Positions 1 to 12,690 of a stretch of DNA of 64,000 nt are shown one piece after another. The DNA is from Aphelenchoides besseyi (Eukaryota > Nematoda > Chromadorea > Rhabditida > Aphelenchoididae). The position numbers and the translations under genes were made by a program. Below the pieces are notes generated by a model. The model saw nothing but the letters and a program-made list of their open reading frames with translations. It made no database searches and was not told where the DNA came from. Within the stretch, counting starts at the first letter, position 1, and every line of letters starts with the position of its first letter. Location of the stretch: the NCBI GenBank assembly GCA_024699855.1, contig JAMPIQ010000001.1:6262001-6326000 (forward strand), in the 5' to 3' direction.

Positions 1-3000
1 GCAAATTTCGTTCGTGAGAAACTTCTTGCTTTCACGTCTCCTGCACATTCGTGCTTTGTGGAATTTGTTGCGTAGTTTGGACGATTACTCAAAGTTTTTG
101 TAGTTTTCGAAAATGACTTACGAGAAAAAAGAAAACAACTTCGAGAACTTTCTTTCCAAGAAACCTCTACTCCTCGTCTTACCCACGATTGAATGTGTCT
201 AAACCGCCTTCAGCTTCCAAGATAGTCGACTGATTGGATTTGTTGAAATTCGTCAGCCGATCACCTATAAAATTCGTCGGCTACGTCTTCAAAAAATCGT
301 CTTTGTTGACGTACAAAAGCAATTCGATTCGAAGAAGAATTCGACGCTGATAAGATCAACGAGCTTATAGCGAAGATACGAACTTTGTTTGCGAAATCCC
401 TCAATACGCCAAATGGACTTGTTTTCTTATCCCAATGGCAAATGAGCTCAAACAAGAGGGTGAAAAGATTTTCACGATGAAGACGTCTATGTAACAAATT
501 GGGAACAACTGACGGGAGGATGAAGGCGACATTGATGTTTCCATTCTAATCCACAAAAACAAAAAATTTGAGATCGAAAATGTTTCGAAAAACGTGTGCG
601 GAATTCAAATCGACAAGTTCGATGAAAAGACAGACATTCGCGTCGTCAAGAAGATACAGTAAGCTCCTTAGAGGTTAAGCCATTCATCAGATTCGAAGTA
701 TCAGAAATCAGATTCGAAATCGTAGATCAGTTCATACGATTGTCATTGACCGGTTTGTTTCTTATTCTACAGTTATTTCCACATTCGAACGTTGACATTA
801 AAATGCTGAGATTTGCAATTCAATTAACTGCCGAGTATTCAAGTGTAAAGACCACAAGATCGCAGAAACTCAGTTGAGCAGAAGTTGCATAATAGATTGC
901 ATTCAAGTTACCACTTCCGAAACTCAACCGTCGAATGACACGTAGATGGCGCACTGTTTACGAAGTCGCCCAAAATACGTCAAATTGTAGCAAGAAATGA
1001 GTTTCTAATTGCAGTTATCAGCAGAAGAAAACTTCGTTCTCAAAGTCACTCCTCGTCATTTACGTGCACGTTTCTCGGAGCATAATCACGCAAAAGTTCG
1101 TTTGAATGTCACAACCAAGCGGTTACTTTAATTGTTGCATCCCTTTCACCTTGAGATCAATGACCACATGTCTATTTTTATAGCCTGAAGAACTTTTGAA
1201 CTAAACTATTTGAGCCGAACGTACAACATTTCGAAACCAAGAGTTCGACTCGACATTTCCAATCCACAAAAACCACTGGTGACGGCATTCGCACCGACGC
1301 TCCGTTGGGCATCGTAGATCTCGGAAATGTTGAAAGTGGATTAGAAATGCTGATTACAAACGTTTACCGTCGACCGATTTTAAACTTCTTGTTATGCCGC
1401 AAATCTTTTCTGTCATTTGTTTTCGTCACATCCGAGATTTACCTCTCGACGTGTTGTTCTCCACGATTACTGTGTTCATTCGTTTTATTTTTGGCTCAAG
1501 CGATTCGACGAAAACAAGTGGATGAGCGCAAATGTTTTGGAATAGTTAACGGCCAATAGCCACGAAGATTAAAGAGATCCCATGGAAGTCGTTTGCACTC
1601 GACCATTGAATTCTCGGAATTCCGAACGGTGAACAAAGTGCACAGTTTGATGTCTTGGCAAAAAGTGACACGCAAAATTCTGCAGATTTGTCGTTTGAAA
1701 CATTTGCGAACTAATCATCGGTCTTATGATTTGGCTTTAAATCTCGTAAAATGGAATTTAAATTAAACTAATGGCTAATAATTTGCGGCCCTTATACTCG
1801 CGTGTTGTATCTCATTTCGACGGATCTTCAAACCGCAAAACTGAAACGTGAATCTTCGAAGAATTGCGGAAGACCAAAACTTTCGAACCGTCAAATGACT
1901 CAACGACCACATTACTTCATGTCCTCGACTGTAAGATTATGCGTACGGTAAGTCCGAACTAAAGCACAAAAACACCAACAACCAGAAACATTCTCGGAAT
2001 GTTCAAGCAAATCGGATCTTCGTCGTCGCCAAAACAACCATTTGGTTAATCACAAAGACATGCGAATGGCAAAAATGTTTCGCGATATTTTCACTTGACT
2101 GAACTTGTTGTTCGAATGTCATCAGGGTTTGCAACGATTTCGATTCAGAGAACGGTTTCGAGATTACATTCCCCGAGGTTGTTTACTTGGATAGGATTCA
2201 TCAGTTTGATTGCAAAGCACGAAGCTGAAAGACTAATGTACGACAAATGGTTGCCGGACAAACAGTTTAAAAGCAAATTATGTTCGGAATACATAACTCG
2301 AAAGGTGACAACTTTTTAGCCAAATACCTGACTATCGTATTATAAAACGAACAGCTGATTTGCAAAGCATCTTTGAAACTTAAATGATGAGTGTTAAAAG
2401 CGCTACGTTCCGTTAAGTTTGCAACTGTTGACTAACTATTAGGCCTTTGGGAATACAAATTCCAACTAATTCCGCAAAGATTAACGTCGCCCTGTGGCCG
2501 CTATCAATTGTCGTTTAAACCCGACAAAAACCACGTAAATCACGTAAATCGTTAACATTGTTGGTCAATTGAATTACAATGATTTTTAATCGATGAGACA
2601 CAAATGGAAAAGTTTTCGTCCTGAAGATTCCCAAAACACTTGAATCACGTGCGGATTAACCATCAACGGACTTCCGCTGACAATTCCAAAAATAGTTTGG
2701 TGGTTATTGTAAACAAAAGTTCGTGTTGACCGTATGGTTTCTGTTGCTGCTAATCGGACAGTCATCTCCCATGGGAATTCGCGGATTATCTGAACAACAA
2801 TTTGAGTACTTAACAAGCGGTAATTCACAAATCTTTTCTTCACTAGTTCAAACTCATGTGATCATTTACCGGATTAATTAATCAACTAGTATCTTGAGAT
2901 CCTTTAGAACTTTTGATTATCATGTGTTTGCTAGTTCTCTTGGCATTCAACAAGCTTCAGTTGAAAGTTCAATTTTTATATTTAGCTGTCTTCTTCTTTA

Positions 3001-4356
3001 TGTTTTTTTCGTGTGATCTCACAAGACTTAATCCAACGCGACTTTAAAGTTCAATCCCAAGATCTTGCAAAGAAAGGATTTAAAATAAACAAGTTAAATG
3101 ACAGAAATGCTATTAAATCAAATTCCAATGATAACACTTCAAAACAAGTTAAATCAACGGAAACAAACCGTATACTCGAAACAAACTTTTGTGCCTTCTC
3201 AGCCAATGGAAGATAAGAAACCTTTTCAGATTTCAAGGTCACTAACTCAAAGAAATCGAATGGATATTCGTTTGTTAATAAGCGTGAAAAGTGCAGTACG
3301 TAAGGAAGTGGATTTCTTGAGCTTAAAAAGGTTTCCTGTGACTTCGAACTTCTTCCCTTTTCCTATGTCGTCACAAGCGAAGATGGTTTGCCAAATGTAG
3401 TGTCGAATCGACTTTACACAAGTGAAATGGCGATGAAATGCAGAACTCGGCTCAACAGCTTCCGATGTTGACGTCTTGAAATCAAACGAAAGCGAAAATA
3501 GTCCGATTCTCTAACAATCCGTTATTTAGCGTCCATCTTTTGACTCAATCCAATCGGCTTAAAAGTTAACACAGACGTCTATGGAAACGTAGCTGATTGT
3601 ATTTTGGATTTCAAAAATCGATTACGTTAAAATGTTTTCGATTGTAGTTTGCCTCAAGACTTGATGTTAATCGACGAGCAGTATTTCTGGTTTTCTTGTC
3701 CACATATAAAAAAGCCCACAAAACAAAATCAAACGAAAGCGTTATCAACTAATTACACTAAATGACCATAGACAATCAACATTTTCTTCGAATCCAACGG
3801 CCATTTTAACTCAAATTTCAGAATACTGTAGACCAGAAAGGTAACTAATTCGAGACCTTCAAGATGTTTCCAATGAAACAAAATGATCATGGAAACTGCC
3901 ATCTTATTGAATAAGTTTGTATAACTCGTCGAAATTTGATGTCCGTTTGCTATTTTCAACGGTCGCTGAAGATATGGCTTTAAGCAGCTATTGGTAGTCC
4001 GAAAACCTCAATTTTGTTCTGTTATCAACTCAAAAGACTGACGGCAGAGAGCGTAGGACGAACTTATCGCCAATTCTCGTGTCTTTTGCCCTTTTTATTA
4101 AAAGCTTACGCTGGTTTTTTGGCGCGCAAACGAGCCCAAATGGGCGCGAAATCGTTTCTTTACGCGTTCACTGAGATCCCAACCCGGGATTTGTATGCGC
4201 TTTTGAGTGGACTGCGCAGTTCGATGGGTCGTGAGCTTTCTTTTTTGGCATTGGAGGCACGAATCTCCATGACAAGACGTTTTGTTTGTTAGCGTTCACG
4301 TGTCCAGGAAATTCGTTTTAATGATTGCATCTATTTCAGTTGATTTACATATCGAA
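1..4356. other. Gene-poor AT-rich stretch, no supported gene
   Basis: Open frames here are short (under about 100 codons), lie on both strands and do not join into a model with consistent splice phases. I recognise no protein family. Some stretches (for example around 340-430 and 1020-1120 on the plus strand) read like eroded coding sequence because they keep one frame for 20-35 codons between stops. No RNA gene or clear repeat was seen. It may be decayed duplicates of the MATH-BTB or zinc-finger families found just downstream, but that is a guess. Confidence 0.4.
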
Positions 4357-6304
4357 ATGGCAAATTTAAGTCGTATAAAGTTGGAGAACCTTAACGGTGA
4401 GCAAAATTCGGACGATGAAGCGCAAGAAACTAGTGCTCCGCAAAATCAAACTGACACTACTTCTTCGAATGTGAGTTGCATTTACACAATTGTTTCTATT
4501 GAACTTTAAAGATTTCGTGTTCAATTTGCGGAATGAAGTTTAAAAGTTGCGGTCCAAAGGTTCAGCATGAAAAGGCTCATCTCAGGGATAGCGGATGTCG
4601 ATGCAGCATCTGTGGCATTTACCTGTCACATTTCTTTAAACGTACAAAACACGAAAAGGATACACACAACTTGACACGATTTCCGGAAGATCAATCGACA
4701 AGAGAAGCGGTCAAAATCAAGAAGGTTTGAACTTAGGGTTTCGTTTTCAGTTCACTTTGCCTTCAGAGTCAATTGTCTGATTTGTTTAATGTCGGGTTCA
4801 AGTTGCTTGAAGTGCAACGGTCAGCCAAGAGTTCAAAAGCACAAACGAAAGATCGCGATGCAACGATCAAAGACATACGCGAACTGATGGAAAAGAATCC
4901 GCAACGAGCTTCAGCAATTGTAGGATATCAATAGTAAAGTTTTCACCATCTCTTATTACAGCCGCCATGTCCAGTTTGTGGAATGCAAACGTTTTCGTAT
5001 GCCGGTCATCGCGAATTACATGTCGAAAGTCACTCACGAGCGAATGGTTACATATGTTCATTATGCGGTTCAACATCGATATCAGCTGGGTAAGTAAGCG
5101 TGCTCAATATAACAAAACTAAGTTGTTTATAATAGACGTCGAAATAAACATGAACGCAGAGTCCATCAATTCGAGAGGACAGCGAATATTCGTTGTAAAA
5201 ATGCAGTTAAAATTCCGCAGGTTTGACTTTATTATTGAACTTCTTATTTCACATCTCTTCAGGAAGATATCAGAAAATACAAACTAATCGGCAAAAACTT
5301 TGAACAAGTTCAAGAATCAGCCTTACCGCTCGAAACAGTTCAACCTGAGACAATAAGAAAAAGTCCAACCAGAAAGAGAACTTTAGATCGACTGTGCAAA
5401 AGCCGGGTATCAGTTACTTCTTCTTCTCGAGCTCGGCTACAAAAACGACCAAAAGTCGAAATCGTCACTTTGAGCGACTCGGAAGGCGAGACCAGTTTTC
5501 CGCAAACTCAATCTTTTGTTTCGACGGCTCCACTTCAATTAACACCGATAGTTCAACCCGAATCCTCAAGTTCTATTCCCTCACTTCATTCGACAATTTC
5601 AATTCCACAAGCTCAGCCTATGAATTCTTTTCAAACACCGCCAATTTCAATTCCATTTGCTCAAAATCAATCAACAATATCGATACCGTCTCAGTTATCA
5701 ACTTCAGTTCAAGCATCTCAATCGACCATTCAATTCCCGCAATCGAACACCATTCAATTGATTATTAGTTTTGCACCGCCCGTTTGTCCGCAACCAACAA
5801 ACGATGTCAATTTGTTGATAAACGAACTGAACAAGAAGCCACAGTTCATTTACTACGATTACAAATCGGTGAGTTTCCGTTCACTCGAACTTTTGATCGA
5901 CTTTCATCTTCAGCTCCAATCCAGCTATTCCGTTTTACCGATTAGTACCTGGTTAAACTCCGCAAGTTGTGAGCTTTTAGTTCTTCGTTTGGATTCAAAC
6001 CAATGGATTGGAAACATAGAGTTGAGTCCACCGTTCTGTCGTTTCACATTGAGCGACGAATTCGGCTATTTTCTAGCTTTTGCGAAATCTCAATCCCAAG
6101 TGTTAGCAAATCGATTTGCGGAATCAGTTTTCTGTTTATCCTTTAAACAACTCGTGAAACACGTAAATGAAATGAACTTTCAAAAGGCTCTAGTCATCAC
6201 AAACACTCAAAATCGTAAGTTATCAGTTATCGAATGTATTCAGAAGTTTAACTTCAGGTTCTTCAATTAGCCATCTTGCAACTCCTCTTTTTGTTATCTT
6301 GTAG
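4357..6304 (+). CDS. C2H2 zinc-finger protein, copy A (four fingers)
   Basis: Eight exons (4357-4470, 4512-4724, 4767-4919, 4962-5089, 5136-5220, 5263-5868, 5914-6214, 6258-6304) join in phase to 548 residues. Exon 2 holds two C2H2 fingers (C-x2-C-x12-H-x3-H, then C-x2-C-x12-H-x4-H). Exons 4-5 hold a second pair that starts CPVCG and CSLCG. A Ser/Thr/Gln/Pro-rich linker follows, then a conserved C-terminal domain of about 150 residues that I cannot name (core DVNLLINEL, QFIYYDY, CELLVLRL, FLAFAK). The start was chosen because a TTTCAG acceptor lies just upstream, suiting a 5-prime UTR intron or trans-splicing. AATAAA at about 6309 follows the stop. It is probably a DNA- or RNA-binding nuclear protein. 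Copy B on the opposite strand at 7221-8493 shares its exon plan. Confidence 0.8.
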
Positions 6305-6419
6305 TCTTAAATAAAGTTATTTTCTGATTACGATTTGAAACTGTGGTCGAATTCGAAATCGAACGCTCTTTTTGTTGAAATTTTGTAAACCTGTGTTCTT
6401 GAATTGACTAGAGAATCAA

Positions 6420-6889
6420 CATAAGAGATTGCGAATCGACCGTACACTCTAATTTCGATTGCAACTCAACGGCCGGTTGTCTTAGAAAATGTGTGTCAAA
6501 AGACGAAATCCAAATGCCAATCGCTCGGTTATTAGAACGGTGGAAGTGAGTAATGTAAGTCCACAGAAAGTTTTGAATTTTTAGATTCGTTTTTAGGCGA
6601 CGACCGTTGGAGCAACCCACACAGAAGCTGGTGGGACAACTTGTACGGAGGTAACTCGAGACCTCGCCGTAGACAAATCGACGCCGAAAAGCACGCAGAA
6701 TCCACCGGCAGCTCCGAAAGTTGTTGCATCAAAATCTGCAATCAAAGTGAGCTTCCGTTTCCATTCGTTCACTTGGATTTTCAATTTCAGACGAAGCAGG
6801 ATCAAAAAGAACGAACTACCGAAGAGTCAAATGAACGTCGTCAAAAGATCATCGATGCAGCGGCACGAGCAGCAGCAGTTCGTCAATGA
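6420..6889 (+). CDS. Small hypothetical gene between the zinc-finger paralogues
   Basis: Three frame-consistent segments can be joined: about 6420-6546 (Cys-containing, ending LLERWK), 6597-6746 (Thr/Ala/Pro-rich, ending SKSAIK) and about 6791-6889 (charged, ending with an Ala/Arg stretch and a stop at 6887-6889). The introns would be about 50 and 44 bp with GTGAGT-type donors and TAG/CAG acceptors. No ATG opens the first segment in frame, so a further 5-prime exon is missing or this is a broken copy. It starts about 115 bp after the stop of zinc-finger copy A on the same strand, the spacing of a nematode operon partner. The function is unknown. Confidence 0.35.
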
Positions 6890-7220
6890 ACTTCCGAGTT
6901 TTGTAAATAAACCGTTTGCTCAATTGTTGTTTGAATTAGCTTTTCACTACAAGGCTCCATAATCTGAACGTATTTACAAGCTCAAAGTTCATGACCCTTT
7001 TCTCAATCAGTACTCTTGTCAATGCAAAGAAAACCAATAGATCGTTGGTAACGACTATACAGTTGTGGTACAAGATGCTAACTGTTTGGTCCGTTTTCTT
7101 GAGCTCACAGTCATCCCGAAGAATATCAGTAAGTAAACAGACAGAAAGTCACCTGACAATGCGAGTAGTCAAATTAACGTGTAGAATGTTCATTGTGTTA
7201 GCTCTGGAAAATAAAAAAAG

Positions 7221-8493
7221 TTAGAAAACAACAAAATTCGATGAAACGAGATGAGCAATTGAGTGTTCTGAAATCGATGAATGAAAACGTAGTTAATAGT
7301 CAAACGTACTATTCGCTTCGCTGGCGATAACCATTATAGATCGAAGGTTCATTTGTTTCACGTGCTTCATGAGTTGAACAAAAGACGGAAACTTCAACGC
7401 CATTTGGACGAATGTGTCGACCAGAAGTTGAGAGTTTGGCTTCGCGAATACCAGAAAATGATCGCAGACATCGCTTAACATGAAATGACAAACGGGTTCA
7501 TTGAGTCGAGCATCACCATTCCATTTGCGTTGTTTAAAACGCAAAACTAGAAGCTCGCACATCGAGTTGTCCTTCCAAGTTTGTATTGGCAACTCCAACC
7601 CGAACTGAAGAGTTGGACAGAGTAAGAAAGCGTACTAGAACCCACTTCTTTGTAATCATAGTACAAAAATTGAGGTCCAATGCTTAGTTTGATGGACAAC
7701 AAATTCACGTCTGCTTTTTGGAGACCAATCGATGCTAAGGGAGCCGTCAGTCGAAATGGAGATGAAGATTGAAACTGTGGAGCAGAGCTCTCACTATTCA
7801 GATGATCCAATATGATTATTTCGACAGATTTGGAACGTCTTAATGTTTTAATCGTTAAATCAGCTTTCGGTTCACAAAACACCACAGATGTTTGTTGAAT
7901 ATGACCGAAGTTCTTTCCCGCATAACTGCTTTTTCTGCGTTCTTTCTGTAAATCAACAGTACATATTTGACAGTCACCAGAAGTACCCTACGATTCTCCG
8001 TTCACGTGACGGTTTGCTGTCCATGAGCAACTGAATTTCTTCAATCGTAGCGTCCGGATCGTTTCTTGACAGAGTCGAGTGTCGAGCGGTTTGTTGCACT
8101 TCAACCAACAGCAATCCAACGTTGAAAAGTGAGGACAATTGACTCTGAAACAACGATAAAGTGGTATTGAGCATCACAAACTTTTCGAATTCGAATTGCA
8201 TCTCGTGTTCGACTGTCCTCTCTAGCCGTTCGTACAAAATTGTGCATCAACTTCTCGTGTTTGTTTCTATCGCTGCTTAGCGTCGCAAAACAGCCACAGC
8301 AACTGCACTTCCATCCATTCGTTCGTTTGTGCGTATTTTCATGGTTGTCTCTGAGTTTTCGTGCAATGAAATTTATGCCACAGATTCTGCACAAAATCTA
8401 AACATGCGAATAAACGAATGAAACACGTCGGCTAGTTACCGGGTCGTTTGGACTTGACGAAGAAGGTCCTTGTTCGGCATCGTTGTTCTGCAT
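7221..8493 (-). CDS. C2H2 zinc-finger protein, copy B (two fingers)
   Basis: Six exons (8493-8440, 8397-8182, 8144-7992, 7945-7646, 7604-7310, 7267-7221) join in phase to 354 residues. Two C2H2 fingers lie at about residues 20-70 (C-x2-C-x12-H-x3-H and C-x2-C-x12-H-x4-H). The segment that starts SQLSSLFNVG matches SQLSDLFNVG of copy A, and that exon is exactly 153 bp in both. The same unnamed C-terminal domain follows (QFLYYDY, CELLVLRF, FLVFAK), and both copies end in a 47 bp last exon. The two exons that encode the second finger pair in copy A are absent here. The start ATG follows a TTTTTCAG acceptor, so a leader intron or trans-splicing is likely. Its function is presumably related to copy A. 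Confidence 0.78.
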
Positions 8494-9990
8494 CTTTTGT
8501 TGAGAAGATTGGTTTACTGAAAAACTAGAGAGCAGAAATCTCCTAACCAAGAGCAAAACAATAAGCCAAACAGAGCAAACGTCTTGCATTCGTTCTAGTC
8601 GCCGCTCTACACTAATTCACAAAAAATTAAGGAAATTGCGTTCTGATTGTAGGGATTTTCATAGACACAACAACGCAGACCAAATAAGACGAAGATGTGA
8701 GAAGGCACCTACTAACAAATCAAATTCCAAACTATAATATGCGCACATCAATTAAACAGATTAGAAGGGGTAGGATCTGGACGAAAGAGTTTAATTTTGC
8801 AAAAAAAGCACAAAGAACTGTTCTTCCTATAACTTACTGAATTAAGGGAAACGATTACAACATGAAAGCGAAAGTTCTCATTGGTACTCAGAAGTTGTTT
8901 GGCACAAAAATCAACTTGTTTTTCTTTCCATAGTCATAGAAGCTGATATACGTTTCAGCTGTGGCATCTAAGACATAGATTAGTAGATGCTATTTGACGA
9001 AAACTAACAGAGAGATGATAGAAAACGTCAACTGATGATTTCTGTTATGCATTGAATGTATCGATAAACCCAAAAAAGAATTCCCAGATCTTAAATGGAC
9101 CTTAAATTCCGGCATTTCGTTTTCAATTCCGAAGAGCAGGCTGCTGATCGTAGTTCGAGTTGTCTTCCAAAAGTTTTCTTCCTCGAGGCGTTTTGGCTGC
9201 AAGAGAACAAGCGGTAACATCCCAATGATTTCAGTCTGAACGTTGTGTTGACAATCAATGATTTGTTGATTGATGCTCGACATCGGTGCTCCAATCAGTA
9301 ATTGGAAATTTGCGGTATATTAATTTGCCGATTTGCTTGTTTCATGCGGAACTTAATTTCAAAAAAAGCGCCGAAAGAACGTCATTTGAAGTACAAGGCC
9401 AAATGCATTCGCTTATTCACGAGTTCAACCATCAGCTTGAAATCAAACTTCAGAGTTTGGGAGCGCAAAAGGTGATCTTATCCTTTTGTGTTTTCATTAG
9501 CCACTTACCGTCCACCCGCCTGGCTGCTGAGGTACTAAAGACCAGTCTTCAAGATTAGGCAGTCATTATCATCGATCACGTTCTCGACCGAAAGCCATGA
9601 GCTTAACCACTGCGTTATGTCGGCCCTCTTTTTGCTGACTGAAAAAATTCAAGTTTGAGTGTCGACAGCGATTTTGTTGCCATTGCGATTGCGGATATTA
9701 AGTAAAAATCAAAGGAACATGTCCACTAAAAGAATCAGGTAAAGTTTATGTCCTAAGAATGACCGATAAGTGTTAGCAATTTAAGAGCATGCGCGACTCT
9801 TTTATGGTCATTTGATGCAAAGTTTGTCTTCGGTGAGAAATAAACGTAGAGAAAGAATGGGAACTTTTCTCCCAAAGATTGAGACAAACGCTTGCTAAAG
9901 GAAATCTGAAGTCCAAATACATTTTGGATCCGAAAAATCAAAGCCAAATGCAGGAGAGTTTCGCGAGATTGTGTATGAGTCTAGGACCGG
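8494..9990. other. Intergenic, no supported gene
   Basis: Short frames only. A plus-strand frame at 9286-9558 gives about 90 codons with no recognisable domain, and it has no partner exons I could join. Minus-strand frames around 8990-9290 overlap it and are no better. No RNA gene seen. Confidence 0.35.
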
Positions 9991-10292
9991 CGCGTCTACG
10001 CGATCACGTGGACCTCATCGCCGGAACGATGTCGTTTGAGCAAACTGAACATTGAATGCAAATGTGCTTTACATTACGAAGAAGAGGGTGTCGGTAATAA
10101 ACGAACCTTCAACGATTGCTGTAAGCACGGCAAAATACAAATGCCTGACTTACCAGAATTGTCACAAGAACTTGAGGAATTGTTCACTGAAAAACCCTCG
10201 TTGTTCAACAACTTCTTTAAATATTCGTGAGTACAACTCTGCCAATAGTTTTGCAGCGTTCAACGTCAAAATGCGACCATCGAATTCGCCAA
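9991..10292 (+). mobile_element. Helitron replication-protein relic, frameshifted
   Basis: From 10036 the frame reads a Cys pair (ECKCALHYEEE), then NDCCKHGKI and a run of PELSQELEELF. After a shift of frame at about 10205-10220 it reads IREYNSANSFAAF. This order (C..C.AL, CC..GK, L..LF, IR.YN....FA) is the signature of the N-terminal region of Helitron Rep/helicase proteins. The shift, the lack of the downstream Rep HUH and Pif1-type helicase domains and the absence of Helitron ends (5-prime TC, 3-prime hairpin plus CTRR) mark it as a dead fragment. The sequence after it (10250-10400) does not continue the Helitron protein. Confidence 0.65.
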
Positions 10293-11159
10293 TGAAGAGT
10301 TGTGTCTTAACCACAAACTCCAGTACCAGCTTTTCTATTCAATTCCGCGAGATGGAAAACCTTTGGATTTGAAGAATTTGCGCAAATCGACGTGGACATT
10401 GAAAGGTTGATTGAAGTCTCGTTGAGCAATTTTCAACGCAAAATGCACATCATTAGAACGCAAAACAAACTAAAAGAAATATCTGTTCTGTAAGTTTTGA
10501 CTTTCCAATTCATTTAACTTTCCTTTTAGACCGGATTGTACATTTGGATTAAAGACAGACTTTTGCTCTCAACTTACGATTCCGTCAACAATACGTCGAC
10601 AATGTTTGAATTCGATATCACAAATTTGAAACGGAAGAAGACGACAATTGAAGTCGGTGGTTATGACAATCACTCTTGACGGACGGAAGCAACCTTGTAA
10701 TCCCATTCTTCAACTACATCGACTGTCAAAGTATAAAATAAGTTGCAAAGATTCCAATCGTCGTATGTCGCTCTTCAACTCTTGGTAACAGCATGTCATT
10801 TTTAGCAGGACAGTGAGCTCGTTAAGCGATTTGGTGTCAATGTCCGGTCGAATTCATACTATCACTCGTGGCTCGTTAGTCAACATCCAACAAACTCAAA
10901 ATTCCGTCCGTTGTGGTCAAACGAATCATAAATTTTCTGGTTTTCAGATAAACGCGTGCTAGTAATACCAACTTGCAATAGTGTGAAGACATAATATCGA
11001 TCGTAAACAAGGTAGTGGTTTGGCTTATTCAGCTGAAATCTGAAACGCAGATTTCCAGCCGATGTGTTTTCATGGAATACTCGCTCTTTGAGTTTGAAGT
11101 TGCAAAGAGCAATAAACGTCAGAATCTTTATTGGATGCAAGCTCATCTCATAGACGGAA
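10293..11159. other. Degenerate sequence with possible MATH-like fragments
   Basis: On the plus strand 10255-10410 gives a frame that contains ELCLNHKLQYQLFYSIP and resembles part of a MATH-domain strand pattern before a stop. On the minus strand about 10880-11040 keeps another similar frame (FRFQLNKPNHYLVYD). Neither extends into a full domain or shows a BTB part. I read this as decayed copies of the MATH-BTB gene next door, with low certainty. Confidence 0.3.
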
Positions 11160-12690
11160 TTAAACAAAAGCTAATTGTAACAACTCAACAGCAATAATCG
11201 GATGCTCCAGTTTCAGTTTGTTCCATTCGGGCAAATGAACCAACTCAGCGCCATGATCGTAAGCAAACTTTAATACTCGGCTTTTGAAGTTTTTAACATG
11301 CTCCAAGAAGAAGGAATATTTCAAGACCGAGACCACGTTGTCAATGCTAAGATTCTCGACAAGTGAACCGATACACTTTTCCTGAATTCTTATTAGTAAT
11401 CGAAAACTATCAACTCACGACAAGCAGTTTAACGTCGTAGCAATCGGCAACAAACAGCAGATCACCGGCCACATTTTTCAGATTCTCAACTTCACCTGTG
11501 TAAATAAATTTGAGTAGCATTTCGATTAGCTTAGTTTCAATGCCCATGATCTGAACAATTCCCGTTCTTTTCTCTTTCGTTGACAACGTGAACATCGCTT
11601 GGAAGACCGAAGATTTGGCGCAAATGACCGCCTTTGAGACCTAAAGCTTCAAAGTCAAAAATTCACATTTGATACACTTCCAAACCTTATAGATTCTGTG
11701 GTTCACATGGAATTGAGTGTCCGAAAACCGATCAATGTCGAAGGACCTTGCGAATTCACGAAAATACGATGAACCATTGCCGCTCAGTTGATGGTCGATG
11801 ACAGGATGCAAATTGCAACAGATAACAATCGAGTCTTCGGCAGCCAATTCCAACAGCTTTTTTCGACTTGTGTAGCTCGACCATCCACGCAAATCCCCAC
11901 CGTGAAAGTGATTATAAGAAGCTGAAATTTGATCAAACTTTCTTGAAATTTTCTTACCGAGTTTGTAAAGCCGTTGATTGTTTTTGTTTTTGATCCACAG
12001 CTCGTAATGCGAACGAACAACCAGCTGATTGGCCTTTTCAACGATTTTCAAGTACAAACCGCAGGTTTTTTCGCTCTCTTTCGGGTAGAAAAGCAATGTA
12101 AATTTAGTACCATCGAACCCATCAAACACATCACTTTCCCAAAACTGTTGAAGACCGCAGTAATCGAAAAACCAACGGAACCTGTCGATTGTCCATCTGT
12201 AAGTGATGGTCCCGGCAAGAACAATTCCGATGATCTTAACCGGAAATGGTAGTCGACAACAAAGAAAAACCGGCGCCAATGTGATCAATCGTTGTATTTC
12301 TTCGGTCGAGAAAACGGGGAAAAATTGCTGACGGATGTTGTCGGAGAAAGTGAACTGAGACTCTAAGGGAGAAGTAAACGAACACAACTATTCCAAACAG
12401 AACTTACTCTTGACATCACTTCGTTTTCCGTCGCTTATTTCCATCCAAGCTTCGTAGTTAGCAGTGAACGAGAAGTTCATGGTTTCTTCGTTAATTGTCA
12501 GAGACATAGTTTGTTTACCAACGCTTTTCATAAAATTGAGTGTGAACTTCAGGGGCCCAAAGTCGGGATGCTGCATTGCGAATAGTTCACTCGACCAAAG
12601 ATCGCCGTCCCTTAAGTTTCGGTATTTGAAGAAGAAGTAGTCAACACGCCAAACCGCAACAAATGGATGATAGAACAGCAAGGAATCCAT
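11160..12690 (-). CDS. MATH-BTB (BATH-type) protein
   Basis: Exon 1 starts at 12690 and ends near 12413. Further exons run to a stop at 11160-11162. The N-terminal half carries two segments with MATH-like beta-strand patterns (around FTANYEAWMEI, and YRWTIDRFRWFF to SHYELWI). Next comes a loop with CCNLHPVI, and a BTB domain (SVFQAMF, LIEMLLKFIYTGEV, DLLFVADCYDVKLL). A BACK-like C-terminus follows (EKCIGSLVENL to the final LLQLAFV). The order MATH then BTB is that of C. elegans BATH proteins and MEL-26/SPOP, which are substrate adaptors for cullin-3 ubiquitin ligases, so the same role is inferred. Borders of the central exons are approximate. Nematode genomes carry many rapidly evolving copies of this family. 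Confidence 0.75.
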
